Shown here one piece after another: positions 1 to 4,905 of a stretch of 12,651 nucleotides of DNA. The notes under the pieces are model-generated. The model did no database searches, was not told where the DNA came from, and worked only from the letters and a program-made list of their open reading frames with translations. Position 1 is the first letter of the stretch. Each line of letters begins with the position of its first letter. Position numbers and translations under genes: made by a program. Source of the stretch: Nitrospinota bacterium (GTDB taxonomy: Bacteria; Nitrospinota; Nitrospinia; Nitrospinales; VA-1); contig JADFGI010000046.1 in NCBI GenBank assembly GCA_022567815.1, positions 1 through 12,651 of the forward strand, given 5' to 3'.

Positions 1-36
1 CTTCATATGATGGTTGATTTAACAACCACATGCATT

Positions 37-47
37 CGGACAGCTAA
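37..47. repeat. Left arm of 11-bp inverted repeat flanking the FG-GAP lipoprotein gene
   Basis: CGGACAGCTAA here is the exact reverse complement of the sequence at 1407-1417. The two copies lie outside both ends of the lipoprotein gene. No target-site duplication is visible next to them. They could be remnants of a transfer event, two copies of a small dispersed repeat, or chance. Confidence 0.4.
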
Positions 48-185
48 ACTACGCTGCGCTCCAGTTTTTTTCGCTTCCTATGATGCGAGCGTTAATGCCT
101 GCTATTGGCCGATTGCGGTCTTTCGGGACGCGAGAACGTCCGACACCGTCAGTCAGGTCGGATGTAGACTAATACATATTAATTC

Positions 186-1382
186 CTATAAAATCCGTCT
201 CCTCAGATAAATCTCGACCGTGTTATAGGCGTTGCTGGAGACGGCGATATACATCATGCCATCGTGGTTATAGTCGCCGCTGGTAATGGCAAGAGGTGTG
301 CCTCCGGTGATAACATAATCGCGGACCGGGAATTTAAAAAGTCCGTTGGGATTCCGAATGATTAAAGAGAAAGTGCTACTGCGGGAGTTGGCGACCACCA
401 CGTCCATTTGATCGTCGTCATTAAAATGTTCCCCGACCAGAGCGATGGGTCCACCGCCGCCCGAAAACGTGATTTCCTTTTGGAAGGTTCCGTCCCCGTT
501 GGAAATAAACAGGTACATATTGTCGCCTTTTCCTGAAGTGCAGATAAGATCCATGAATCCGTCGCCATTCATGTCTTTTTTAATGAGCGCCAGCGGGACC
601 AGTCCATTTGCCAGACGAAAGGGTTTTTTGAACGTTCCGTCGCCGTTGCCCCAAAAAATTCGGATGGAGCTGGAGTTCGAACTGCTGACAGCCAGGGCGA
701 TGTCCAAAATGCCATCGCCGTTGAAATCGTGTGAAACTCCGGAGAATGAGCGTGACCCAGTGAGATAGGTTTTTCCCTTCTTGAAAAAACCGTTGCCATT
801 GCCCAGGTAGATTTCCATTTTGTCGAACGTCAGGGTGACGGCGACATCCATTCTGCCATCCTGATTAAAATCGCCAGCGATCACGGCCAAGGGAACGCGG
901 CCCGTAGAGTGCTTGCGTGGAAAACGGAAAGAATTATCGCCCTTTCCCAAAATAGTGACAAAGGCATTTGCTCCTCTGGCATTGACTACAAGATCGGGTA
1001 ATCCATCATTATTCAAATCCGTAATTGCAAGGAAGGTGGGTTCACTCGGAACTGGAATATTCAGCGGATCTTGAAACGTTCCGTCTCCTTTACCGAAAAG
1101 GATGGAAAGGGTACTGTTTTTTGCGTTGACCGAGACGATGTCCGCTTCTCCGTCCAGATTCAGGTCGGCAGTTGCCAAGTGTGCAGGCCCTTGGCCTACA
1201 GGAAGGACATTGTATTTATAAAACAGGTCTGGAGGCGGGGAGGGGAGTTTGAAGAGGTCACAACCGGCACTAAAAATGAAAGCAATCAGCGAGAACCAGG
1301 CGAGGCGCCGATAGGCGCTTTTATCTTTATGCGCAGGATTCAGCAGGATTCCAACCCTTTGTTTATCGGATTTGTGTGCCAT
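186..1382 (-). CDS. Putative lipoprotein with seven FG-GAP/VCBS repeats (beta-propeller)
   Basis: The 398-residue protein begins with a basic stretch and a hydrophobic segment (residues 27-37) followed by S-A-G-C, so Cys41 is a plausible lipidation site with an atypical Ser at -3. The next residue is Asp42; in enteric bacteria Asp at +2 retains lipoproteins in the inner membrane, but whether that rule applies here is unknown. Seven repeats of 48-51 residues follow, each with a Ca-binding-like D-x-N-x-D-G-x-x-D loop, starting near residues 73, 122, 171, 219, 270, 319 and 370, usually after a G-N/K-G-D-G-T-F turn. Seven repeats match the seven blades of integrin-alpha-like propellers. Repeat 6 has lost the Gly and repeat 7 has Tyr378 for the last Asp. 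The family usually serves binding or adhesion; no catalytic residues are recognised. The ATG start is the only one giving the full signal region, and its ribosome-binding site is weak. It is divergent from rpsF. Confidence 0.85.
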   Translation of the reverse strand: MAHKSDKQRVGILLNPAHKDKSAYRRLAWFSLIAFIFSAGCDLFKLPSPPPDLFYKYNVLPVGQGPAHLATADLNLDGEADIVSVNAKNSTLSILFGKGDGTFQDPLNIPVPSEPTFLAITDLNNDGLPDLVVNARGANAFVTILGKGDNSFRFPRKHSTGRVPLAVIAGDFNQDGRMDVAVTLTFDKMEIYLGNGNGFFKKGKTYLTGSRSFSGVSHDFNGDGILDIALAVSSSNSSSIRIFWGNGDGTFKKPFRLANGLVPLALIKKDMNGDGFMDLICTSGKGDNMYLFISNGDGTFQKEITFSGGGGPIALVGEHFNDDDQMDVVVANSRSSTFSLIIRNPNGLFKFPVRDYVITGGTPLAITSGDYNHDGMMYIAVSSNAYNTVEIYLRRRIL

Positions 1383-1406
1383 ATCGAGGTAAAGATTCCT
1401 TCAAAG

Positions 1407-1417
1407 TTAGCTGTCCG
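1407..1417. repeat. Right arm of 11-bp inverted repeat flanking the FG-GAP lipoprotein gene
   Basis: TTAGCTGTCCG pairs perfectly with 37-47. It lies 25 bp upstream of the start codon of the minus-strand lipoprotein gene, so it could alternatively be part of that gene's control region. Confidence 0.4.
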
Positions 1418-1522
1418 GCCACCAGTACAACCCACCAATCATCCACCTCGTCATCGCGTACCCGCTACGCGGGAGGCCCCGTTACACGGGGAGGATAAGC
1501 CTGCTACGCAGGGGGAAACTTT

Positions 1523-1602
1523 AGGCTCCGCTCGCTGTGCTCACGAGCCCTAAAAAGTGTTTTACGCCGTGAGCAAACACGCCCTCCGCGGAGGAGCCAG
1601 CG
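1523..1602. repeat. 80-bp direct repeat, copy 1
   Basis: This matches 1630-1710 except for two substitution sites and a one-base length change in the central A-run. The unit contains an inverted pair TGCTCACG (1538-1545) / CGTGAGCA (1568-1575) and the palindrome CCTCCGCGGAGG. A diverged piece of its first 27 bases reappears at 4085-4112. Confidence 0.85.
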
Positions 1603-1629
1603 CCCCACTACGTGGGGAGGATAAGTTTA

Positions 1630-1710
1630 AGGCTCCGCTCGCTGCGCTCACGAGCCCTGAAAAAATGTTTTACGCCGTGAGCAAACACGCCCTCCGCGGA
1701 GGAGCCAGCG
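1630..1710. repeat. 80-bp direct repeat, copy 2
   Basis: This is the second copy of the unit at 1523-1602, offset by 107 bp. The 27 bases between the copies carry the CCCCAC-TAC-GTGGGG hairpin and AGGATAAG. Immediately after the shared end (CCAGCG), copy 1 continues into one mini-hairpin and copy 2 into a different one, so the shared block joins variable hairpin modules. Confidence 0.85.
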
Positions 1711-1728
1711 TCACGCTGGTTAATTTTC

Positions 1729-1757
1729 TTGATTTTACAGGGTTCCTGTGTGAAAAT
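1729..1757 (+). promoter_or_regulatory. Candidate sigma70-type promoter for the rpsF cluster
   Basis: TTGATT (1729-1734) and GAAAAT (1752-1757) are separated by 17 bp, about 80 bp upstream of rpsF. The -10 matches the consensus at only four of six positions. The spacer contains another small hairpin, ACAGG-GTT-CCTGT (1737-1749). The position between the repeat cluster and the leader hairpin is sensible; the match is moderate. Confidence 0.35.
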
Positions 1758-1786
1758 CGCTGAAAATTTTAATTATTAACCCCCTC

Positions 1787-1811
1787 GCTCTAACTCATGC
1801 GAAGTTAGGGC
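1787..1811 (+). promoter_or_regulatory. Hairpin in the rpsF 5' leader
   Basis: GCTCTAACT (1787-1795) and AGTTAGGGC (1803-1811) form a nine-pair stem with one G-U pair around a seven-base loop, 15 bases before the ribosome-binding site. rpsF operons in many bacteria are autoregulated by the S6:S18 complex binding a leader hairpin. The CCG element described for that motif is not evident here, so this is a candidate for such control, not a recognised match. Confidence 0.4.
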
Positions 1812-1826
1812 TGACCCAAACCCATG

Positions 1827-1832
1827 AGGAGG
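1827..1832 (+). promoter_or_regulatory. Ribosome-binding site fixing the TTG start of rpsF
   Basis: A perfect AGGAGG lies five bases before TTG at 1838. The ATG at 1824 is out of frame, and the S6 alignment (M-R-x-Y) starts exactly at the TTG. This establishes the unusual start codon. Confidence 0.85.
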
Positions 1833-1837
1833 AAAAA

Positions 1838-2287
1838 TTGCGTTCCTACCAAAGTGTATTGATCCTCAAGCCCGATTTTGATGAAACACAAGTCGGCGAA
1901 TCCCTTGAAAAAATTACCAGTTTAATCAAAAGTCACGGTGGTGAATGCCTGAAAGTTGATAAATGGGGCAAAAAACGCCTGGCTTACAAAGTAAAGAAAA
2001 ACAGGTTTGGATATTATCTGAATATCTACCACACCTGTGAAAATGAAAAAGTATCCTCCCTCGAAGCAAAATACAAGCTTTATGACGCGATCATCAAATT
2101 CATGGTCCTGCGTTTGGACGATAAAGAACTGGAACGCGCTATGGGCAATGGAGAGGCGGAAGAAACTGAAGGAAATGGAGTAAAGGCCGAAGCAGAGTCC
2201 AAAAAAGAGGATGCGGGTAAGCAAGATGAAAAGGAAAGTGTGAAAGAAGCCTCAGCTAGTGACGAAAAAAAAGAAGGAGACGAATAG
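1838..2287 (+). CDS. rpsF: 30S ribosomal protein S6
   Basis: S6 binds 16S rRNA in the platform of the 30S subunit, together with S18. The protein opens M-R-x-Y and carries the conserved K-W-G-K-K-R-L-A-Y segment (residues 42-50), then the Y-K-L-Y-D-A-I-I-K region (79-87) and an M-V-L-R strand (89-92), as expected for S6. At 149 residues it is longer than the roughly 95-135 usual for S6, because residues 100-149 form a Glu/Lys-rich tail of low complexity ending in G-D-E. In E. coli the S6 C-terminus also has an acidic tail and is extended with glutamates by RimK; whether that happens here is unknown. It starts at TTG with a strong ribosome-binding site and is the first gene of the cluster rpsF-ssb-rpsR-DUF2232-rplI-dnaB. 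Confidence 0.97.
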   Translation: MRSYQSVLILKPDFDETQVGESLEKITSLIKSHGGECLKVDKWGKKRLAYKVKKNRFGYYLNIYHTCENEKVSSLEAKYKLYDAIIKFMVLRLDDKELERAMGNGEAEETEGNGVKAEAESKKEDAGKQDEKESVKEASASDEKKEGDE

Positions 2288-2327
2288 TTGAGAACAACTA
2301 GTCAATCCAACGAGAGCGGGGTGCTGC

Positions 2328-2726
2328 ATGGCGTCATTCAATAAAGTATTGCTCATGGGCAATCTGACCCGCGATCCGGAACTGCGTTACACCGCCAGCG
2401 GGGCGGCAGTCGCCAGTTTTGGTCTGGCAGTCAATCGGAAATACAAAGCGGGAGATGAATGGAAAGAAGAAGTTTGTTTTGTAGACATCACGGTTTGGGC
2501 CAAACAGGCCGAAAATTGCGCGGAATTCCTGCACAAAGGGAGTCCCGTTTTTTTGGAAGGCCGTTTGAACTTTCAATCGTGGGAAACGGATACAGGACAA
2601 AAGCGCACCAAACTGGAAGTGGTGGCGAATAACATTCAATTCCTTGGCCGTGCAGGGGAAAGCAAGGGCTTCGGTGATGGAGAAACTCCACCTGCATCCG
2701 GCGAAAAGGATGATATTCCTTTTTAA
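2328..2726 (+). CDS. ssb: Single-stranded DNA-binding protein
   Basis: SSB coats single-stranded DNA during replication, repair and recombination and recruits partners through its C-terminal tip. The protein (132 residues) has an OB-fold of about 108 residues beginning M-A-S-F-N-K-V-L-L-M-G-N-L-T-R-D-P-E, with the typical A-V-A-S-F-G-L-A-V-N-R segment (27-37) and F-V-D-I-T-V-W (51-57). A short Gly-rich linker follows, and the protein ends D-D-I-P-F, the acidic-hydrophobic tip that binds SSB partner proteins. It sits 40 bp after rpsF and 36 bp before rpsR, the usual place in rpsF-ssb-rpsR operons, and is likely cotranscribed. The ribosome-binding site is weak (AGCGGGG), and the ATG is the family start. 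Confidence 0.97.
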   Translation: MASFNKVLLMGNLTRDPELRYTASGAAVASFGLAVNRKYKAGDEWKEEVCFVDITVWAKQAENCAEFLHKGSPVFLEGRLNFQSWETDTGQKRTKLEVVANNIQFLGRAGESKGFGDGETPPASGEKDDIPF

Positions 2727-2762
2727 AATATTTTATCAATCACAATAAAGAGTGGATAAATA

Positions 2763-3005
2763 ATGGGAACAGCAAGTACACGAAAACGTTCATTTTTTGC
2801 TCAAAAGATTTGCCGGTTTTGCGCGGACAAGGCGGATCATATCGACTTTGATGATATCAAAAGTTTAAAGCCGTTGATTTCCGAAAGAGGGAAAATCGTT
2901 CCTTCGCGAATTTCAGGAAACTGCGCCAAACACCAGAGGCAACTTACAAGGGCAGTCAAAAAGGCGAGGAGCATCGCCTTGTTGCCTTTTGCCGTAGAGA
3001 CCTAA
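2763..3005 (+). CDS. rpsR: 30S ribosomal protein S18
   Basis: S18 forms a dimer with S6 on the 30S platform. The 80-residue protein contains the family core: the basic start R-K-R-S, D-x-D-D-I-K-x-L-K-P (27-37), I-S-E-R-G-K-I-V-P-S-R-I-S-G (39-52) and the helix K-H-Q-R-Q-L-T-R-A-V-K-K-A-R (56-69), ending with L-L-P-F. Cys17, Cys20, Cys54 and His57 are placed as in zinc-binding ('C+') S18 proteins, so it likely binds zinc. The next gene starts two bases after its stop codon, suggesting translational coupling. Confidence 0.97.
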   Translation: MGTASTRKRSFFAQKICRFCADKADHIDFDDIKSLKPLISERGKIVPSRISGNCAKHQRQLTRAVKKARSIALLPFAVET

Positions 3006-3007
3006 TC

Positions 3008-3967
3008 TTGTCCAATCCTTCTCAACCGGGAAAAATGGTTTTACCCGTCATCCTGATTTTGGCGGTGGTTTTTGCGGTTATTATTTTCCCTCCGATGGGC
3101 GCTTTGGTGGGTGTTTTGGCTCCCGCCCCCCTTATCTTTATTTATCTCCAAAGGGGGCAGGTTGCCGGCCTGATTTTAATGGGACTGGTTTTTGTCGTTC
3201 TGTTGCTTTTAGCAGGTCCTGCGCAGGCGATGCTTTTTGCGGCTGAGTATGTGGTCATGGCCACGATCCTTGCGGAGACCGTCAAGGCTCAGTTGACGAT
3301 GGATAAATGCATCTTTCTGAGCGCCCTGGGCTCCATGATTCTGGCGACATTTTTGTTGTTTGTTTTGTTTGGTGGAGAATCTTCGTTGATCGATTTTTTC
3401 CAGAAACAAATCACGAAGCATTTTGACCTGTCGATAGAAGCTCTCAAGTCGATGGGTGAAAACCAGGCCGATCTGGATTCCATGCAGGAGGTTTTAAATG
3501 AAACCTCGCGGACCTTCGCTTCCGCTTATCCGGCCTTTATCATGGTGGGTTCCCTGGTCACGGCGGCAGTCAATTTTTTTCTGGTTCGTTTTTTGTGGAT
3601 CAAACTTTACGGGCAGACCCTGTTTCTGCAGGAAAAGTTTTCCGAACTGGTTTTGCCGGACTTCCTGGTGTGGTTGCTGATTGGCTCCTCGGCGTCGCTG
3701 TTTTTTATAGGGAGTCCCGTCGGCACTGTCGGAATCAACCTGTTTGCCCTGGTAATGCTGGCTTACTTTTTCCAGGGGTTAGCGGTCACAGTTCACATTC
3801 TGAAAAGCAAAAATGCCCATTTTTTGATTTGGATTCTGGTGTTTTTCCTGATAGTGATTCAACCCATTCTAATGGGTCTGGTGATCGGCTTGGGAGTGTT
3901 TGACATTTGGCTGGATTTTAGAAAAATACGAAAAATAAATCCCACAAGTGGGTTTCATACCCCGTAG
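3008..3967 (+). CDS. DUF2232 (YybS-like) multi-pass membrane protein
   Basis: This is a 319-residue, very hydrophobic protein with roughly eight membrane segments (for example around 11-29, 33-47, 53-70, 76-91, 104-121, 174-195, 219-237, 242-263 and 271-297) and a soluble stretch at 125-170. Its position between rpsR and rplI-dnaB is that of DUF2232/YybS proteins, whose biochemical role is not established. The TTG at 3008, two bases after the rpsR stop, gives tight coupling; the ATG at 3035 (residue 10) is an alternative start. The last eight residues, P-T-S-G-F-H-T-P, and the TAG stop are encoded by an interspersed palindromic repeat (3940-3985) with a near-identical intergenic copy at 8369-8392. 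The original C-terminus has therefore probably been replaced or extended by the repeat. Confidence 0.85.
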   Translation: MSNPSQPGKMVLPVILILAVVFAVIIFPPMGALVGVLAPAPLIFIYLQRGQVAGLILMGLVFVVLLLLAGPAQAMLFAAEYVVMATILAETVKAQLTMDKCIFLSALGSMILATFLLFVLFGGESSLIDFFQKQITKHFDLSIEALKSMGENQADLDSMQEVLNETSRTFASAYPAFIMVGSLVTAAVNFFLVRFLWIKLYGQTLFLQEKFSELVLPDFLVWLLIGSSASLFFIGSPVGTVGINLFALVMLAYFFQGLAVTVHILKSKNAHFLIWILVFFLIVIQPILMGLVIGLGVFDIWLDFRKIRKINPTSGFHTP

Positions 3968-3985
3968 CTACTAGCCGTAGGGGCA
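3940..3985. repeat. Interspersed palindromic repeat overlapping the end of the DUF2232 gene
   Basis: The first 24 bases match 8369-8392 at 23 positions. Each starts with a CCCAC-NN-GTGGG hairpin (here loop AA) followed by TTTCATACCCC. The following bases also resemble one another (GTAGCTACTAGCCGTAGGGG here, TAGCTTGCTACGGC there). The element runs from coding into non-coding sequence and supplies the stop codon. Confidence 0.8.
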
Positions 3986-4049
3986 ACTGTTCAAAACTCG
4001 TTTGGCCGAGATAAGGTTTGTTTGCAGAGAAAGTTGTTGCCATTCGGGT

Positions 4050-4112
4050 CCAGCGTCACGCTGGCTACGCGGTAGGAAAAGAGGGGCTAACGCTCACGGT
4101 GCTCACGAGCCC
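4050..4112. repeat. Interspersed repeat: mini-hairpin plus GCTCACGAGCCC module
   Basis: It starts with CCAGCG-TCA-CGCTGG (4050-4064), identical to 1705-1719. Next comes CTACGCGG, then GGGCT (4084-4088) to AGCCC (4108-4112), a diverged relative of the opening of the 80-bp units at 1523 and 1630. The same modules appear here in a different order. Confidence 0.65.
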
Positions 4113-4179
4113 AGAAGAACCTTTAGATTAAAGGGGAGCTGTTAATTCCTCAATAACCCATCGCATGTTAAAATTTGGT

Positions 4180-4219
4180 CCAGCGATACGCTGGCCGCTT
4201 GCGTCGGGGTCGTTAATTA
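4180..4219. repeat. Interspersed repeat: mini-hairpin plus CCGCTTGC module
   Basis: CCAGCG-ATA-CGCTGG (4180-4194) keeps the stem of 4050-4064 but has a different loop. Bases 4195-4219 match 8439-8463 at 22 of 25 positions, so this is a second module shared by two intergenic regions. Confidence 0.7.
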
Positions 4220-4272
4220 CGGAAATTTCCGAATAATTTGGTATCTCATATTTGAAGGAGTGAAAAGGCAGG

Positions 4273-4821
4273 ATGAATTTACTATTAAAAGAAGATGTCG
4301 AGGGGCTTGGGTATTGTGGTGACGAGGTGAAAGTCCGGGATGGATATGGGAGAAATTATCTCATTCCCCAGGGAAAAGCTATTCTGGCGACGCCAAAAAA
4401 CGTCAAACAGTTCAACCACCAGAAAATGATTGTGCAGGGGAAAGTAAAAAAGATCATCAATTCCGCCACTGAACTTGCGGAAAAAATTGGCAAGGTCAAT
4501 TGCACCATCAAAAAGAAAGTGGGCGAACAGGGCAAGCTGTTTGGGTCAGTGACCACTCAGGAAATAATGGAAGTGCTGAGGGCAAACGGAATAGAAGTCG
4601 ATAAACGAAAAATCCAACCGTCGGAACCCATTAAATCGCTGGGAGATTTTCAAGTTCCTATCAAACTCCACACCGAAGTGATTGCGCAAATAAAAGTTTC
4701 CGTTGTCCCCGATCAGGAACCGGTAAAAGAAGCTGAGGCCGCCGCTGATTCTGAAACCAAAGAAACGGCTGAGCAGGAAGAGAGCACCGAGCCAGAAGAA
4801 ACCGAAAAAGAAACTGAGTGA
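4273..4821 (+). CDS. rplI: 50S ribosomal protein L9
   Basis: L9 binds 23S rRNA near the L1 stalk base and helps maintain reading frame. The N-terminal domain shows the family signature (G-D-E-V-K-V-R-D-G-Y-G-R-N-Y-L-I-P-Q-G-K-A, 16-36). A connecting helix rich in Lys follows (50-75), then the C-terminal domain with G-K-L-F-G-S-V-T (87-94) and H-T-E-V (133-136). The length of 182 residues exceeds the usual 150 or so because of an acidic tail from about residue 148 to the end, mostly Glu, Thr, Ala and Lys. The ATG is the family start; AAGGAG lies 12 bp upstream and AGGCAGG directly abuts the start, so spacing is not ideal. It lies upstream of dnaB, as in many bacteria. Confidence 0.97.
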   Translation: MNLLLKEDVEGLGYCGDEVKVRDGYGRNYLIPQGKAILATPKNVKQFNHQKMIVQGKVKKIINSATELAEKIGKVNCTIKKKVGEQGKLFGSVTTQEIMEVLRANGIEVDKRKIQPSEPIKSLGDFQVPIKLHTEVIAQIKVSVVPDQEPVKEAEAAADSETKETAEQEESTEPEETEKETE

Positions 4822-4836
4822 TCCGGCTTAAAACTG

Positions 4837-4870
4837 TTTTCAATTTATAAAATCTATAGTAAATTGAAAA
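4837..4870. promoter_or_regulatory. 11-bp perfect inverted repeat between rplI and dnaB
   Basis: TTTTCAATTTA (4837-4847) and TAAATTGAAAA (4860-4870) are perfect complements separated by 12 bases. It is AT-rich with A/T tracts at both ends, so it could be a weak terminator, an operator for dnaB or an mRNA-stabilising hairpin. Function is unproven. Confidence 0.45.
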
Positions 4871-4905
4871 ATAATTAATTCTCACCAAGACCGGAATTCC
4901 AGGCT

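Larger units (their letters stand above)
1461..1719. repeat. Cluster of miniature hairpins (5-6 bp stem, 2-3 nt loop)
   Basis: Perfect small hairpins lie at 1461-1473 (CCCGC-TAC-GCGGG), 1477-1491 (CCCCGT-TAC-ACGGGG), 1500-1512 (CCTGC-TAC-GCAGG), 1603-1617 (CCCCAC-TAC-GTGGGG) and 1705-1719 (CCAGCG-TCA-CGCTGG). The 12-bp palindrome CCTCCGCGGAGG occurs at 1583-1594 and 1691-1702. Four share the loop TAC while both stem arms differ in step, so pairing is kept although sequence is not. Two of the TAC hairpins (1477-1491 and 1603-1617) run directly into AGGATAAG. The same style recurs at 4050-4064, 4180-4194, 3941-3952 and 8370-8381. Confidence 0.8.
1383..1837. other. Gene-free divergent intergenic region rich in palindromic repeats
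   Basis: These 455 bases separate the minus-strand lipoprotein gene from rpsF. No convincing gene is present; the open frames crossing it run through repeated hairpin sequence. From 1461 to 1719 it is an almost continuous run of short GC-rich hairpins and two copies of an 80-bp repeat. From 1729 on it becomes AT-rich and holds the likely rpsF promoter and leader. No convincing promoter for the lipoprotein gene was found. Confidence 0.8.
3968..4272. other. Repeat-bearing gap inside the ribosomal/replication cluster
   Basis: These 305 bases between the DUF2232 gene and rplI hold no gene. They contain repeat-family pieces at 3968-3985, 4050-4064, 4084-4112, 4180-4194 and 4195-4219, then the 12-bp palindrome CGGAAATTTCCG (4220-4231). 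No strong promoter or terminator was recognised, so it is unclear whether rplI is transcribed through from upstream. Confidence 0.7.

Noticed and set aside
46..71. Terminator-like AAACT...AGTTT followed by a run of seven T
   Set aside because: The stem is only five AT-rich pairs around a 12-base loop, and no plus-strand gene is visible upstream, so it is too weak to call.
1383..1460. Promoter for the lipoprotein gene on the minus strand
   Set aside because: The best candidate boxes match the consensus poorly; nothing could be supported.
1523..1710. Possible CRISPR array
   Set aside because: Only two 80-bp copies with a 27-bp interval made of the same hairpin family; repeat and spacer sizes do not fit and no cas gene is near.
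1071..1763. Plus-strand open frames crossing the lipoprotein gene and the hairpin cluster
   Set aside because: They run antisense to the FG-GAP gene or through repeated palindromes; the duplicated peptide in them comes from the duplicated DNA.
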